Shown: piece after piece, positions 8,683-17,044 of the stretch
Numbering within the stretch: position 1 is the stretch's first letter
Layout of the letters: each line of letters starts with the position of its first letter
DNA from: JACKFE01 sp050248735
Lineage (GTDB): Bacteria > Nitrospirota > Nitrospiria > Nitrospirales > UBA8639
Length of the DNA: 64,000 nucleotides
NCBI GenBank assembly: GCA_050248735.1
Contig: JBFWRU010000004.1
Location: forward strand, 62,001-126,000
Direction: 5' to 3'
Position numbers and translations under genes: made by a program
Notes under the pieces: model-generated
Seen by the model: only the letters and a program-made list of their open reading frames with translations
Database searches by the model: none
Told to the model about the DNA's origin: nothing

Positions 8683-9666
8683 ATGACATTGCGAACAGAC
8701 ACAGCCATTTCCATTGATATTCCGCTGACCCGGGAATCCCCCGACCTTCTCAACACTCTAATCACCCGCGGCTTGATGCGGTCTCCCAAGACACTTCCCT
8801 CAAAACTCTTTTATGACGAGCGAGGATCCACCTTGTTCGAACAAATCTGTGAATTGCCGGAATATTATCAAACACGAACCGAGCATCAACTCCTCAACGA
8901 ATGCGCTGATGAAATCGTATGTCTGACCGGAGCGCAGGAGTTGGTGGAATTAGGTTCCGGGGCTGCCACCAAAACACGCGTGCTCCTTGATGCCATGGCC
9001 AAAGCCGGGCATCTCCGCTATTACGTCCCCTTCGATGTGGATGAAAGTATTGTCCGGCGAGTCTCTGAAGAACTGGTACAGGAATATCCCGGCCTTCAGG
9101 TCCATGGCGTGGTTGGGGACTTTCTTGTTCATTTGGAACACATCCCGGAGGGGGGAAAGCGTTTGGTGGTCATCCTCGGAGGAACGATCGGGAATCTTCC
9201 GGCTGATGGAGCAAAAGATTTTTTGACGGCAGTCAATTCGGAAATGGCCTCCGGAGATTTTTTCTTACTGGGGATCCAACTGATCACCGATCGAACACGA
9301 ATGGAGGCCGCCTACAATGACACCCAAGGCATCACGGCGAAATTCAATAAGAACATCATTCGCGTCCTCCGCAATAATTTCGGCGCAGAAAGCGATCCGG
9401 ATTTTTTCGATCATGTGGCGCGATATAATGAGGAAGACCATCGCATTGAAATGTGGCTCCGCTCCCGCCAGGATCAAACCCTCGCAATACCTGACTGGAG
9501 TCTCTCCGTAGCCTTGAAACAAGGAGAAGAAATTCGCACAGAAATCAGCACAAAATACAACCAGCCATTGGCCGAACAACTGTTAGCCGCCTCAGGATTT
9601 GAGATGGTCAAATGGTATGCTGACCCGGACAACCTGATTGGACTGGCTCTGGCTCAAAAACCCTGA
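8683..9666 (+). CDS. egtD: L-histidine N-alpha-methyltransferase EgtD
   Basis: S-adenosylmethionine-dependent enzyme that trimethylates histidine to hercynine, the first step of ergothioneine synthesis. The 327-residue length matches the family. Visible motifs are the N-terminal KLFYDERGSTLFEQI and LPEYYQTRTE, the SAM-site ELGSGAATKTR, GGTIGNL with Asn171, and EIRTEISTKYN with Glu287 and Ser289; these correspond, with an offset of five, to the histidine-binding Asn166, Glu282 and Ser284 of the mycobacterial enzyme. It is followed 92 bases later by the egtE-like gene. A weak AGAGAG precedes ATG 8683. Confidence 0.93.
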   Translation: MTLRTDTAISIDIPLTRESPDLLNTLITRGLMRSPKTLPSKLFYDERGSTLFEQICELPEYYQTRTEHQLLNECADEIVCLTGAQELVELGSGAATKTRVLLDAMAKAGHLRYYVPFDVDESIVRRVSEELVQEYPGLQVHGVVGDFLVHLEHIPEGGKRLVVILGGTIGNLPADGAKDFLTAVNSEMASGDFFLLGIQLITDRTRMEAAYNDTQGITAKFNKNIIRVLRNNFGAESDPDFFDHVARYNEEDHRIEMWLRSRQDQTLAIPDWSLSVALKQGEEIRTEISTKYNQPLAEQLLAASGFEMVKWYADPDNLIGLALAQKP

Positions 9667-9758
9667 CCTCACGTTGAGGGGAAAGTATAGGGGCCTTCAA
9701 GTCCCCTCCCTAGCCACTCCCGAGATCTTGCTCGAAGAGTCTTTCCTATACCCTTTCC

Positions 9759-10850
9759 ATGCTCTACCTCAACCCGGCCGGACTTTCACCTTTCCATCCT
9801 GATGTTCAGCGAGAAGTCACAAAAACACTCGATATCTTCAGCCGGGAGTTATATTCCGAATCCGGCATCAAACTGTATCGGGAAATACTTGAGCAAAGCC
9901 GCCGAACGATTGCGAGTTGGTTGGAGTTAGAAGAATCTCAACAGATTGCATTCGTACCCAATACCACAACGGCTTGCAGCCTCACTCTTTCCCGAATTCA
10001 TTGGAAATCTGGAGACATATTACTCACCACCACGCATGAAAATTCCACCATCCTCCATGAAATAGACGCGCTTCAGAATCGTGGCGTCAGGATTCTCTCT
10101 CTTGACCCGGACGCCACCATTGGATTCCTTCCTGCCTTGGAACGAACGCTGAACGAACACATCGTGAGGGCCATCGTGATCAGTCACGTGTCTCATCTGG
10201 ACGGACGAATCTTTCCTCTGGCGTCCATTCAGGCATTGGCCAGGACTCACCGTGCCCTGTTCATCGTGGACGGCGCGCAAGCGGTTGGACAAATTCCCGT
10301 TTCCTTTCGGCACCTACAGACGGATACATATTTTTTTCCTGGACATAAATGGTGCGCCGGCCCCATGGGAACGGGAGCCCTGATTCTGAGTGAAGAATTT
10401 GTCAAGGCGCTTGCGGAGCCAAACAAGACCAAGGAGCATCCCACACCCGATCCACAGGATGGGACGAGCTTTGAACTGGGCACTCAAAACATCGGACTGA
10501 TTGCCGGATTCGCTAAGGCATGCAGCATGAAACATCAAGAAGGATTACAAAATCCGGCACTCGACAAAATCCGTGAAAAATGGAAAACCTGTCTTCAACG
10601 GTATCAGGGCATGAAAATTTTAGAATGGGAGGGTCCTCACGCCCCGGGAATTCTTTCGATGGTCTGCCTGGAGGAAAAAACCGGAAAATTCATGCAAGCG
10701 GCAGCTTCCGCCCACTCCCTTGCCTGGAAAACTTTTGCTCATCCTTCCTACCCCTCAAAACTGTCCATTCGTATATCCTGGTCCACCACCACACCGCCAA
10801 TTGATATCCACAAGGCATTTGCCTGCTTCTCTTCTTCTAAAAACGCTTAA
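9759..10850 (+). CDS. PLP-dependent class V aminotransferase, EgtE-like C-S lyase
   Basis: 363-residue fold-type I PLP enzyme of the class V (cysteine desulfurase/EgtE) family. Motifs: VDGAQAVGQIP (Asp and Gln contacting PLP) and the Schiff-base lysine Lys197 in FFPGHKWCAGPMGTGAL. In ergothioneine synthesis EgtE cleaves the C-S bond of the sulfoxide made by EgtB. Position directly after egtD on the same strand supports this role. A cysteine desulfurase or isopenicillin-epimerase-like role cannot be excluded from sequence alone. No clear Shine-Dalgarno precedes ATG 9759. It converges on the metacaspase gene. Confidence 0.75.
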   Translation: MLYLNPAGLSPFHPDVQREVTKTLDIFSRELYSESGIKLYREILEQSRRTIASWLELEESQQIAFVPNTTTACSLTLSRIHWKSGDILLTTTHENSTILHEIDALQNRGVRILSLDPDATIGFLPALERTLNEHIVRAIVISHVSHLDGRIFPLASIQALARTHRALFIVDGAQAVGQIPVSFRHLQTDTYFFPGHKWCAGPMGTGALILSEEFVKALAEPNKTKEHPTPDPQDGTSFELGTQNIGLIAGFAKACSMKHQEGLQNPALDKIREKWKTCLQRYQGMKILEWEGPHAPGILSMVCLEEKTGKFMQAAASAHSLAWKTFAHPSYPSKLSIRISWSTTTPPIDIHKAFACFSSSKNA

Positions 10851-10881
10851 GGCCCACACACGTTGTGCATGAGCCTTAGCG
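10845..10881. terminator. Candidate hairpin between convergent genes
   Basis: The sequence around 10847-10855 pairs with 10873-10880 (AAGGC with GCCTT core, flanking bases also pairing), in the 54-base gap between the convergent egtE-like and metacaspase genes. There is no long T tract on either side, so a terminator role is only plausible. Confidence 0.3.
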
Positions 10882-10904
10882 GAAATTCGGAATATTTTCT
10901 TGAT

Positions 10905-13211
10905 TTACGGTTGAACCAATACCGTGACCGACACGGCCGTCCAATCCGAAACAGGCATCTGCACCGGAAACACCTGGGCGGCGATTGATGGATCATGCAC
11001 CTGTCCGGCACTCATTCCATCAGGGAACGACGGATCCTGCCCAACCGTAGCGGCAGGGGTATCCTGAATGTACCCCATTCCTTCACTTACAGAGACATTT
11101 TCGGACATCCCTGGCTCAGCCATAGTCATTTGAGGAGTTTCAATCTGATTGATTCCTTGTCCCGAAACCGGTGAGACCGAATCATCAGGAACGGTGATTA
11201 AGCCACGAGTCATATTGCCCACTAACTCTTGCCGCAAACTCGCCAAATGAGTCAGGGAGTTCATGGGCTGGGGCTGCCCACCCAGCCCCTGGGCATTCCC
11301 CCCGGCCACGGCCTGGCGAATGCGCTGAGCCAATTCAAGCGTCGTACTGGCAAATACCCGGATCGTATCTACACCCGGAGGATTGGCATAATCCCAATGG
11401 AATCCTGCTTGATTACCCGTTTGCAAGGAATCAGGCAATAACACCGTTCGACCGGCGTTGATAAATCCACCCTGGTAAAAATTGGGATTTTGATAGGAGT
11501 TTGGAAACAACACATTGACCGCACCTTCGGCATCCACATCCACAATCGTAATATAGCAATCCGTATCGGAGGTGACTTCCAACTGCAAACTGTTTGAGAG
11601 AGAACGAGGTTCCTGGTTTTGCCGGATGTGATAGACCGGAGCCTCCATTTTGTCGCTGACGACGGCAATCCCCCGTTCTCCGAGCTGCACCACCCGCACG
11701 CTGAGGTGCATTTGGCTGGCAGGATTTTCCAACCCCAGCAATTGTGAGGCATTTCGAGATTGCACCAAGATCTGAGACAACGAAGCAATGGCTTGTGTGT
11801 TGGGTTGGGCAGGAAGCGACATGACTTCCTTCGTCCCATCCGCGCTCATCACATGAAGCCCGTCACCCCGACTCTCCACGACAAAGCGGGCAAATTCATG
11901 TTCTCCCACAAATTTTACATCACCCAGTTGTTGGCCCAGCCTCGACTTCAGTTGATCGGCCAAAGCCGGGGGAACATTGCGAAGCGCCACCGGAATAGCT
12001 TTGGATTCCGGAGCCTGAGCCACCAACACCGCACGCCCCTTCGAGGCCACGTTGACCTCTTTTGGAGAAATCGTCGCAACCGCATGTTGGCCATTCACAC
12101 CGTTCACCACGGCAAACGCCTGAGCCTGAGCGGGATCGAACATTGTCTCGCCCTCGGGATAGATGCCCCAAACGGAACCTGGCGCTGCCCCGAGTTGTAC
12201 GGCATTCACTAAGAGCAATTGATGATTTTTTTGAGGTTGAACGGACACCCAGGGGCGGCGGGCGGTCTCAATAGGCGTTTCGGCAACCACACTGCCTTGA
12301 GCCGCTGAAGCAAAGAACGGCTTTTCAATACGCGCCTTCGTGGCCTCCAACTGCGGTTCGGGCATACTCGTCCGCCCGAATTGATTTTGGATGCGTTTCA
12401 GTTCCTGCTTGGCTCCCGCAAAAACCTCACGGGTCGACGCGCCCATCGGAGCGGATTGCAGACTCTTAAAGAGCGAGTGGGTGAAAAACCCATGGTAGCG
12501 GCCATCTACCGGCCCATCCAACGCCTCTTCATGAGAAGCTGCGCCACTGAATAACACATAGGGATGAAAATTCACCGGCACGATCGCACGCGTGGTCACG
12601 CCACCTCTTTTGTATAAGCCCACGCGATCATCCGCGGGAACCGATCGCACACGGACTTCCAACCCACGGGTTGCAGTACCTGAATGACAGGAATCCAACA
12701 CCACAACGGCCTGAGTGGTTTTTAACTGAGACAAAATGGTTTCCAATTCATCGTCAGTAATGTCCGGGATACCTTCCGTCCGTCCGTCCACCGGCACAAT
12801 CGTCTCATCTAGTTGATCCTCGGGTTCATCACCGTTTAAGTCCTGGACCTGAGAGCCATGCCCGGAATAATGGATATACACCACATCGTTTGGACCTGCT
12901 TCTTTGACGATTTGGTTTAAGGCTGAGAGGACTCCGGCACGGGTGGCCTCTTCATCCCGCACCGTGCGTATACGGTTTTCGGGAAACCCATATCGGGAGG
13001 CCAAAACCTGGTGGACCAAATCAATGTCATTTTTGGCACCAGGAAGACGAGGCAACACCTGATATTTGCCAATTCCGATTAACAAGGCCCGTTTGACCGA
13101 TGGGGAACCGGCACCAAAGGCCGGAGTCGGATCGGCTAAGAGGGTCTGTCCAAGAAAAACCGCAATCAGAAGAATCAGAACCAAGGGGTGGAAGGACTTC
13201 TGCATGTTCAT
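10905..13211 (-). CDS. Secreted metacaspase (peptidase C14) with C-terminal DUF4384 domain
   Basis: 768 residues from ATG 13211, chosen because AAGAGG lies 6 bases upstream and a signal peptide follows directly; the frame is open to 13271. The caspase p20-like domain occupies about residues 40-290, with catalytic His118 in IHYSGHGS and Cys175 in VLDSCHSG, and an acidic loop (DLNGDEPEDQLDE) between them. This family cleaves after Arg or Lys. A middle region of about 270 residues is unassigned. A DUF4384-type beta domain lies near residues 555-640 (TDCYITIVDVDAEG), followed by a Gln/Pro/Met-rich tail. It is divergent from an ECF sigma factor, and three more DUF4384 proteins follow that. Likely acts in the cell envelope; its substrate is unknown. 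Confidence 0.87.
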   Translation of the reverse strand: MNMQKSFHPLVLILLIAVFLGQTLLADPTPAFGAGSPSVKRALLIGIGKYQVLPRLPGAKNDIDLVHQVLASRYGFPENRIRTVRDEEATRAGVLSALNQIVKEAGPNDVVYIHYSGHGSQVQDLNGDEPEDQLDETIVPVDGRTEGIPDITDDELETILSQLKTTQAVVVLDSCHSGTATRGLEVRVRSVPADDRVGLYKRGGVTTRAIVPVNFHPYVLFSGAASHEEALDGPVDGRYHGFFTHSLFKSLQSAPMGASTREVFAGAKQELKRIQNQFGRTSMPEPQLEATKARIEKPFFASAAQGSVVAETPIETARRPWVSVQPQKNHQLLLVNAVQLGAAPGSVWGIYPEGETMFDPAQAQAFAVVNGVNGQHAVATISPKEVNVASKGRAVLVAQAPESKAIPVALRNVPPALADQLKSRLGQQLGDVKFVGEHEFARFVVESRGDGLHVMSADGTKEVMSLPAQPNTQAIASLSQILVQSRNASQLLGLENPASQMHLSVRVVQLGERGIAVVSDKMEAPVYHIRQNQEPRSLSNSLQLEVTSDTDCYITIVDVDAEGAVNVLFPNSYQNPNFYQGGFINAGRTVLLPDSLQTGNQAGFHWDYANPPGVDTIRVFASTTLELAQRIRQAVAGGNAQGLGGQPQPMNSLTHLASLRQELVGNMTRGLITVPDDSVSPVSGQGINQIETPQMTMAEPGMSENVSVSEGMGYIQDTPAATVGQDPSFPDGMSAGQVHDPSIAAQVFPVQMPVSDWTAVSVTVLVQP

Positions 13212-13810
13212 GTTCAACCTCTTATCAAGCCTGCTGTGAATTGTTAAATAGTCTATCGGGCTTTGCGTCATCTCTCAACCTTTTGTTATCCAGTATGTCT
13301 ACGCGTTACCACAAAAGGTTCAAATTTTCGAACAATCATGCGGCATGGTCGTCACCGCGTAACCTCATTTTAGTGGGTCGATCCTCAAGAGACCCAACGC
13401 CTCGTCATGAGCGGTCTTCATATGATTATCCCCCAATCTCATGATCCAAGATCGGACGGATTGGGCAGAGGTACACAGGAAGTCCGATTCAAAGGTCTTT
13501 CCCTATTGTCTTCTTATGCCTCCTCGCCTATGCTAGAGGCCCAATTCAATCAGATTCTTTTTTTCTTCTTCGATAAACAATGACTGATACTGGCCCTTTC
13601 TGCCTACGAAGTGTTGAAATAATCTCCGGAGGTGCCCAAAATAGTTTGACTTGGAAAGTCGGCAATTTCATGAGGCACACCGGCAGTGCCCACAACTGCC
13701 ACGACTGGTGGAGACACCGGACCGACAGAGGAGTACCTGAGAAAGGCCAAGCGACCGAAACGCCGCTGGCAGCACGATTCAACATCCCCTCCAATTGAAC
13801 CCCCAGCCTC
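13212..13810. other. Divergent intergenic region between metacaspase and ECF sigma gene
   Basis: About 600 bases. It must hold the promoters of the metacaspase and the sigma/anti-sigma genes. I searched by eye for a GGAAC-N16-CGT type ECF promoter and saw no convincing match. The open frames here (for example 13580-13798) have no ribosome binding site and no recognisable protein character. Confidence 0.4.
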
Positions 13811-14395
13811 ATGGACACGACCAACTGGCAAGACGTGACAGACCTGAACCTGCTGAAGGCCTGTCTTCCCAACAATGAAGATGCGTTCGCGGCCCTCTAT
13901 CAGCGATACGAGAAACGGGTGTTTCAATATTTAATGACCGTCGTCAACGATGCCACATTAGCGGAGGAAATACTGGTAGAAGTCATGCTGGCGATTTGGA
14001 AGGGAATCAAGACTTTTCAAGGGCAATCCAAAGTTTCAACCTGGATTTTTGGCATTGCCCATCATAAAGCCGTGGACGCCTTGCGGAAAGTGACCAGTCA
14101 ACAACGGGGCGGAACGCCACTTGACGACATCCTGGAATCGGCTGAGTCGGGCCACAATCCTTTGGAAGATGCCCAATTACACCGGATGGCCGCGTTGACC
14201 AATCAGGCCATCGCGACCTTATCCCCTGATCACCGGGAAATTCTCCACATGGCCTTTTTCGAAGAATTATCGTACCCGGAAATTGCCGAGCTGCTACACA
14301 TTCCGGTCAATACCGTGAAAACCCGTGTGTATTATGCGAAGCACCAGCTGAAAAAAAGCCTTCAGCATCAAGGAGTCACCGAGGAGATGATCTAG
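13811..14395 (+). CDS. ECF-family RNA polymerase sigma factor
   Basis: 194-residue group IV sigma factor. Region 2 lies near residues 20-95 (AFAALYQRYEKRVFQYLM, the -10 binding helix around VSTWIFGIAHHKAVDALR). Region 4 lies near 130-185 (LSPDHREILHMAFFEELSYPEIAELL followed by a helix-turn-helix with VNTVKTRVYYAKHQLKK). The gene 9 bases downstream encodes a zinc-finger membrane anti-sigma factor, the usual partner. Its likely targets are the adjacent exported DUF4384 genes and perhaps the divergent metacaspase (inference from position). No strong Shine-Dalgarno precedes ATG 13811. Confidence 0.92.
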   Translation: MDTTNWQDVTDLNLLKACLPNNEDAFAALYQRYEKRVFQYLMTVVNDATLAEEILVEVMLAIWKGIKTFQGQSKVSTWIFGIAHHKAVDALRKVTSQQRGGTPLDDILESAESGHNPLEDAQLHRMAALTNQAIATLSPDHREILHMAFFEELSYPEIAELLHIPVNTVKTRVYYAKHQLKKSLQHQGVTEEMI

Positions 14396-14404
14396 GAATT
14401 CATC

Positions 14405-15097
14405 ATGGAACCTGAACAACCCATCCATACCGAAGCCACCCTGCTCTCAGGGTATGCAACCCGAACGCTTGACGAGAAAGAGCATCGACAGGTTGAGCAA
14501 CATCTCAAAAACTGCTCAGCCTGCCGACAGGAGCTTCAGGAGGTGACAGCCATGCAAGCCGCTCTCAAAACCGCGATCCACCAACGGCAAGGACCTTCCC
14601 CAGCCGCGTTTGCCAAGGTCATGAACCGCATCCATCAAGAAACACAAACCGGCTCGCAGGAGATCAAACTTGGTGTGAAACCCACGTGGTGGGAGCACAT
14701 TGAGCATGTCTTCCGTTCCATGTTTGAAGTACGATGGGCTCCAATCCTGGCCAGTTTCCTTATTATAGGACAAGCCGTATTGCTGCTCTCTGTGTTGGGA
14801 GGATCTGGAGATCAGGCTGGAACCAAGTCGGGACCCGTCTACGAACGGGGCATCCCTCAGGGGACAGCTGCAATTCCTCTCATTAAAATCCACGTGAGTT
14901 TTGTTGAAACCGCACAGGAAATTCACATCAGGGGCCTCATCCAAGATTTGGGGGGCCGGATCATTGATGGGCCTACCGTGGACGGCCGATACACCCTAGG
15001 ATTTCAGGTAAGCCAAGGTCTCAACTCCGACGCCATCCTCACCCAGCTCAAGAAACACCCGGAACTTGTTCAAACCGCCCAACCTCTGGGTTCTTGA
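14405..15097 (+). CDS. Anti-sigma factor, zinc-finger (zf-HC2/ZAS) type, membrane-bound
   Basis: 230 residues. The N-terminal cytoplasmic domain has the zinc motif His33-x3-Cys37-x2-Cys40 (HLKNCSAC). One membrane segment lies at about 112-132, and about 95 residues extend into the periplasm. This is the standard layout of a factor that holds its sigma factor inactive until an envelope signal arrives. The periplasmic part (LIKIHVSFVETAQEIHI and onward) resembles the C-terminal domain often fused to such factors but is not assigned. It is separated from the sigma gene by only 9 bases, so they are co-transcribed. Confidence 0.88.
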   Translation: MEPEQPIHTEATLLSGYATRTLDEKEHRQVEQHLKNCSACRQELQEVTAMQAALKTAIHQRQGPSPAAFAKVMNRIHQETQTGSQEIKLGVKPTWWEHIEHVFRSMFEVRWAPILASFLIIGQAVLLLSVLGGSGDQAGTKSGPVYERGIPQGTAAIPLIKIHVSFVETAQEIHIRGLIQDLGGRIIDGPTVDGRYTLGFQVSQGLNSDAILTQLKKHPELVQTAQPLGS

Positions 15098-15220
15098 ACC
15101 TTTGCCCCCTCCCTCACGACTGACTCCATAACAACAGCGTTTCTGCTTTTCTCCTGGTGCAAAACATGAAGCCGGACCTGAGAGGCAATGTATTTGCCCT
15201 TTTAATGGGCAGAACCTAGA

Positions 15221-16834
15221 ATGAACCGATTAACCCATAGAAGCATGTCACAAATTATGAACGGCACGACCCTCCATCATTTCAAGAACTTATTGCAGGC
15301 TGCTCTTGGCAGACTCAGGAAGCAACACCTTCCTGTCTTTTTACTGGTCGGGGTTTGCCTACTCATTCCCGGTTACGGGCAAGCCGGTTTTCTGGATAAA
15401 GCTCTCGATTTTGGAAAAGACCTTCTGGGCAAGGCAGCCTTAAATTACTCCAATAAATACGAACAAAAGTTGAACCAACTCCTTCAGTCCCTGCGTCAGC
15501 CTGGAATCGTGAATCAACCGTTAATTCAAGGAATCACACCAGGCAGCCCGTATGACCCGAACGCCCCGTATGGGACAACCGACCCCACCTACGGTACCCC
15601 ATACGGGGGAGATCCTTACGGACAACAATCGGGATACGGTCAAGGCACTCAACAGTGGGGGTATTACGGACAAACCTCAGGGGCTGGATATCCGAACGAC
15701 CCATATTCCGGGGGTTATCCTTCCAACGACCCTAATTACGGCGGGTATCCCTCCAACGATCCTTATAACAATCCCAACTCCGGCTATCCCCAAGGAGAAG
15801 CCTATGGGCAAAATCAGGCCGGGTACCCCAACGATCCCTACAACCCCAATCCGGATTACTCGCAGGGTGGAGCCTATGGACAAACTCAGGGAGGCTATCC
15901 CACCGGTCCGACTTACGGCGGGTATCCACAGACGGGCCAACAGGGAGGCAACTACGGACAATATCCGAATCAGGGCTACCCCGCCGATCCAAATTATGGA
16001 AATGATCCCTATGCCGACTCCAATCAATACGGTCAGACACAGGGGGGACAAGACCCCTACGACCAATATGGTGGGGGTGGATATTCGGCACAACCGGCTG
16101 TCCCCGCCCAGCAAGGCGGGTATGACCCGTACCAACCGCAAGCAACCAATCCCCCGCAAGAACCGACCTACGCACAGCCGTCAATCCCTCAGTACCCTAC
16201 GGATCCTGGGGTGCAGATACCCGAACAACCTACAGGGCAAGTATTGGAAGCCCTCCAACTGGACGTGGCCCTCGTCAAAAAAACCCTAGTGAATGGGGCA
16301 GAAACCCTTCTCCCCATTCATGACGGAGATATCCTGATGGATGGGCGTGGCAACGCCAAGGCCGGTGATAAATTCCGGATCATGTTCAGGGCAAAAACCG
16401 ATTGCTATGTCTATGTCATTGCCATTGATGGATCTGCCTGGGCCCAGGGAGTGTTTCCGTCCCTGACATCCCCTTTTGAAAACCCCGTCAAGCAAGGAAA
16501 ACAATATGTCATCCCTGAAGGCAACAACTGGTTCAGCCTGGATCAGTTCAAAGGGCTTGAAACAGTCTTCTTTGTGGCTTCCCCGGAAAAGCGTCAGGAT
16601 ATCGAGGAAATCCTCGCCAGTATTGCCGGGCGGGAACGGCATCCCAAAGCCAAGGCCCAACCGGTTACGGAAGCACCAATCATTCCGGCCGGATTCCATC
16701 ACAGCCAACAAAGTTCTACTCCATTCACTATCGACCGGAGCGGCGAATCGGATCAGGGAATACTGCCAACGACCTTTTTCACCCAAAAAGCCGGTGAGGC
16801 CTTACGAGTTACACGATGGTTCCGGCACCAATAG
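15221..16834 (+). CDS. Exported Pro/Gln/Tyr/Gly-rich protein with C-terminal DUF4384 domain (paralog 1)
   Basis: 537 residues. A hydrophobic segment at about 37-55 acts as signal peptide or anchor; Met codons at 15245 and 15257 are alternative starts. A short conserved segment follows (LNYSNKYEQKLNQLLQSLR), then about 230 residues of low complexity rich in Y, G, P, Q, N and D. The C-terminal ~190 residues are a DUF4384 domain (NGAETLLPIHDGD, GDKFRIMFRAKTDCYVYVIA, NNWFSLDQFKGLE), ending in RVTRWFRHQ. The two downstream paralogs share the same plan and the same ending. DUF4384 domains often accompany caspase-like proteases; here one is fused to the nearby metacaspase. Function unknown; probably a surface or periplasmic structural protein. 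Confidence 0.8.
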   Translation: MNRLTHRSMSQIMNGTTLHHFKNLLQAALGRLRKQHLPVFLLVGVCLLIPGYGQAGFLDKALDFGKDLLGKAALNYSNKYEQKLNQLLQSLRQPGIVNQPLIQGITPGSPYDPNAPYGTTDPTYGTPYGGDPYGQQSGYGQGTQQWGYYGQTSGAGYPNDPYSGGYPSNDPNYGGYPSNDPYNNPNSGYPQGEAYGQNQAGYPNDPYNPNPDYSQGGAYGQTQGGYPTGPTYGGYPQTGQQGGNYGQYPNQGYPADPNYGNDPYADSNQYGQTQGGQDPYDQYGGGGYSAQPAVPAQQGGYDPYQPQATNPPQEPTYAQPSIPQYPTDPGVQIPEQPTGQVLEALQLDVALVKKTLVNGAETLLPIHDGDILMDGRGNAKAGDKFRIMFRAKTDCYVYVIAIDGSAWAQGVFPSLTSPFENPVKQGKQYVIPEGNNWFSLDQFKGLETVFFVASPEKRQDIEEILASIAGRERHPKAKAQPVTEAPIIPAGFHHSQQSSTPFTIDRSGESDQGILPTTFFTQKAGEALRVTRWFRHQ

Positions 16835-17044
16835 GAAAGTCTGACACACTTAGCATTTTATGACACGCCGTCTTGAAGACACTGTCCACTGCCTATCCTT
16901 CGCAACACAGCCTGTTCCAAGGCAGCCGCCGGGAAAGGTCGAATCCCTTTCGAAAGCCGTCGCATTCGGAAGAGTTCGTCAGATCGGCAAAGGGGCGGGA
17001 ACGCTACGGGCGATTTTTTTCAACATCCTGATAGAGGTTTCATC

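Noticed and set aside
13580..13798. 72-codon frame between the metacaspase and the sigma gene
   Set aside because: No ribosome binding site; lies in a divergent promoter region; composition not protein-like.
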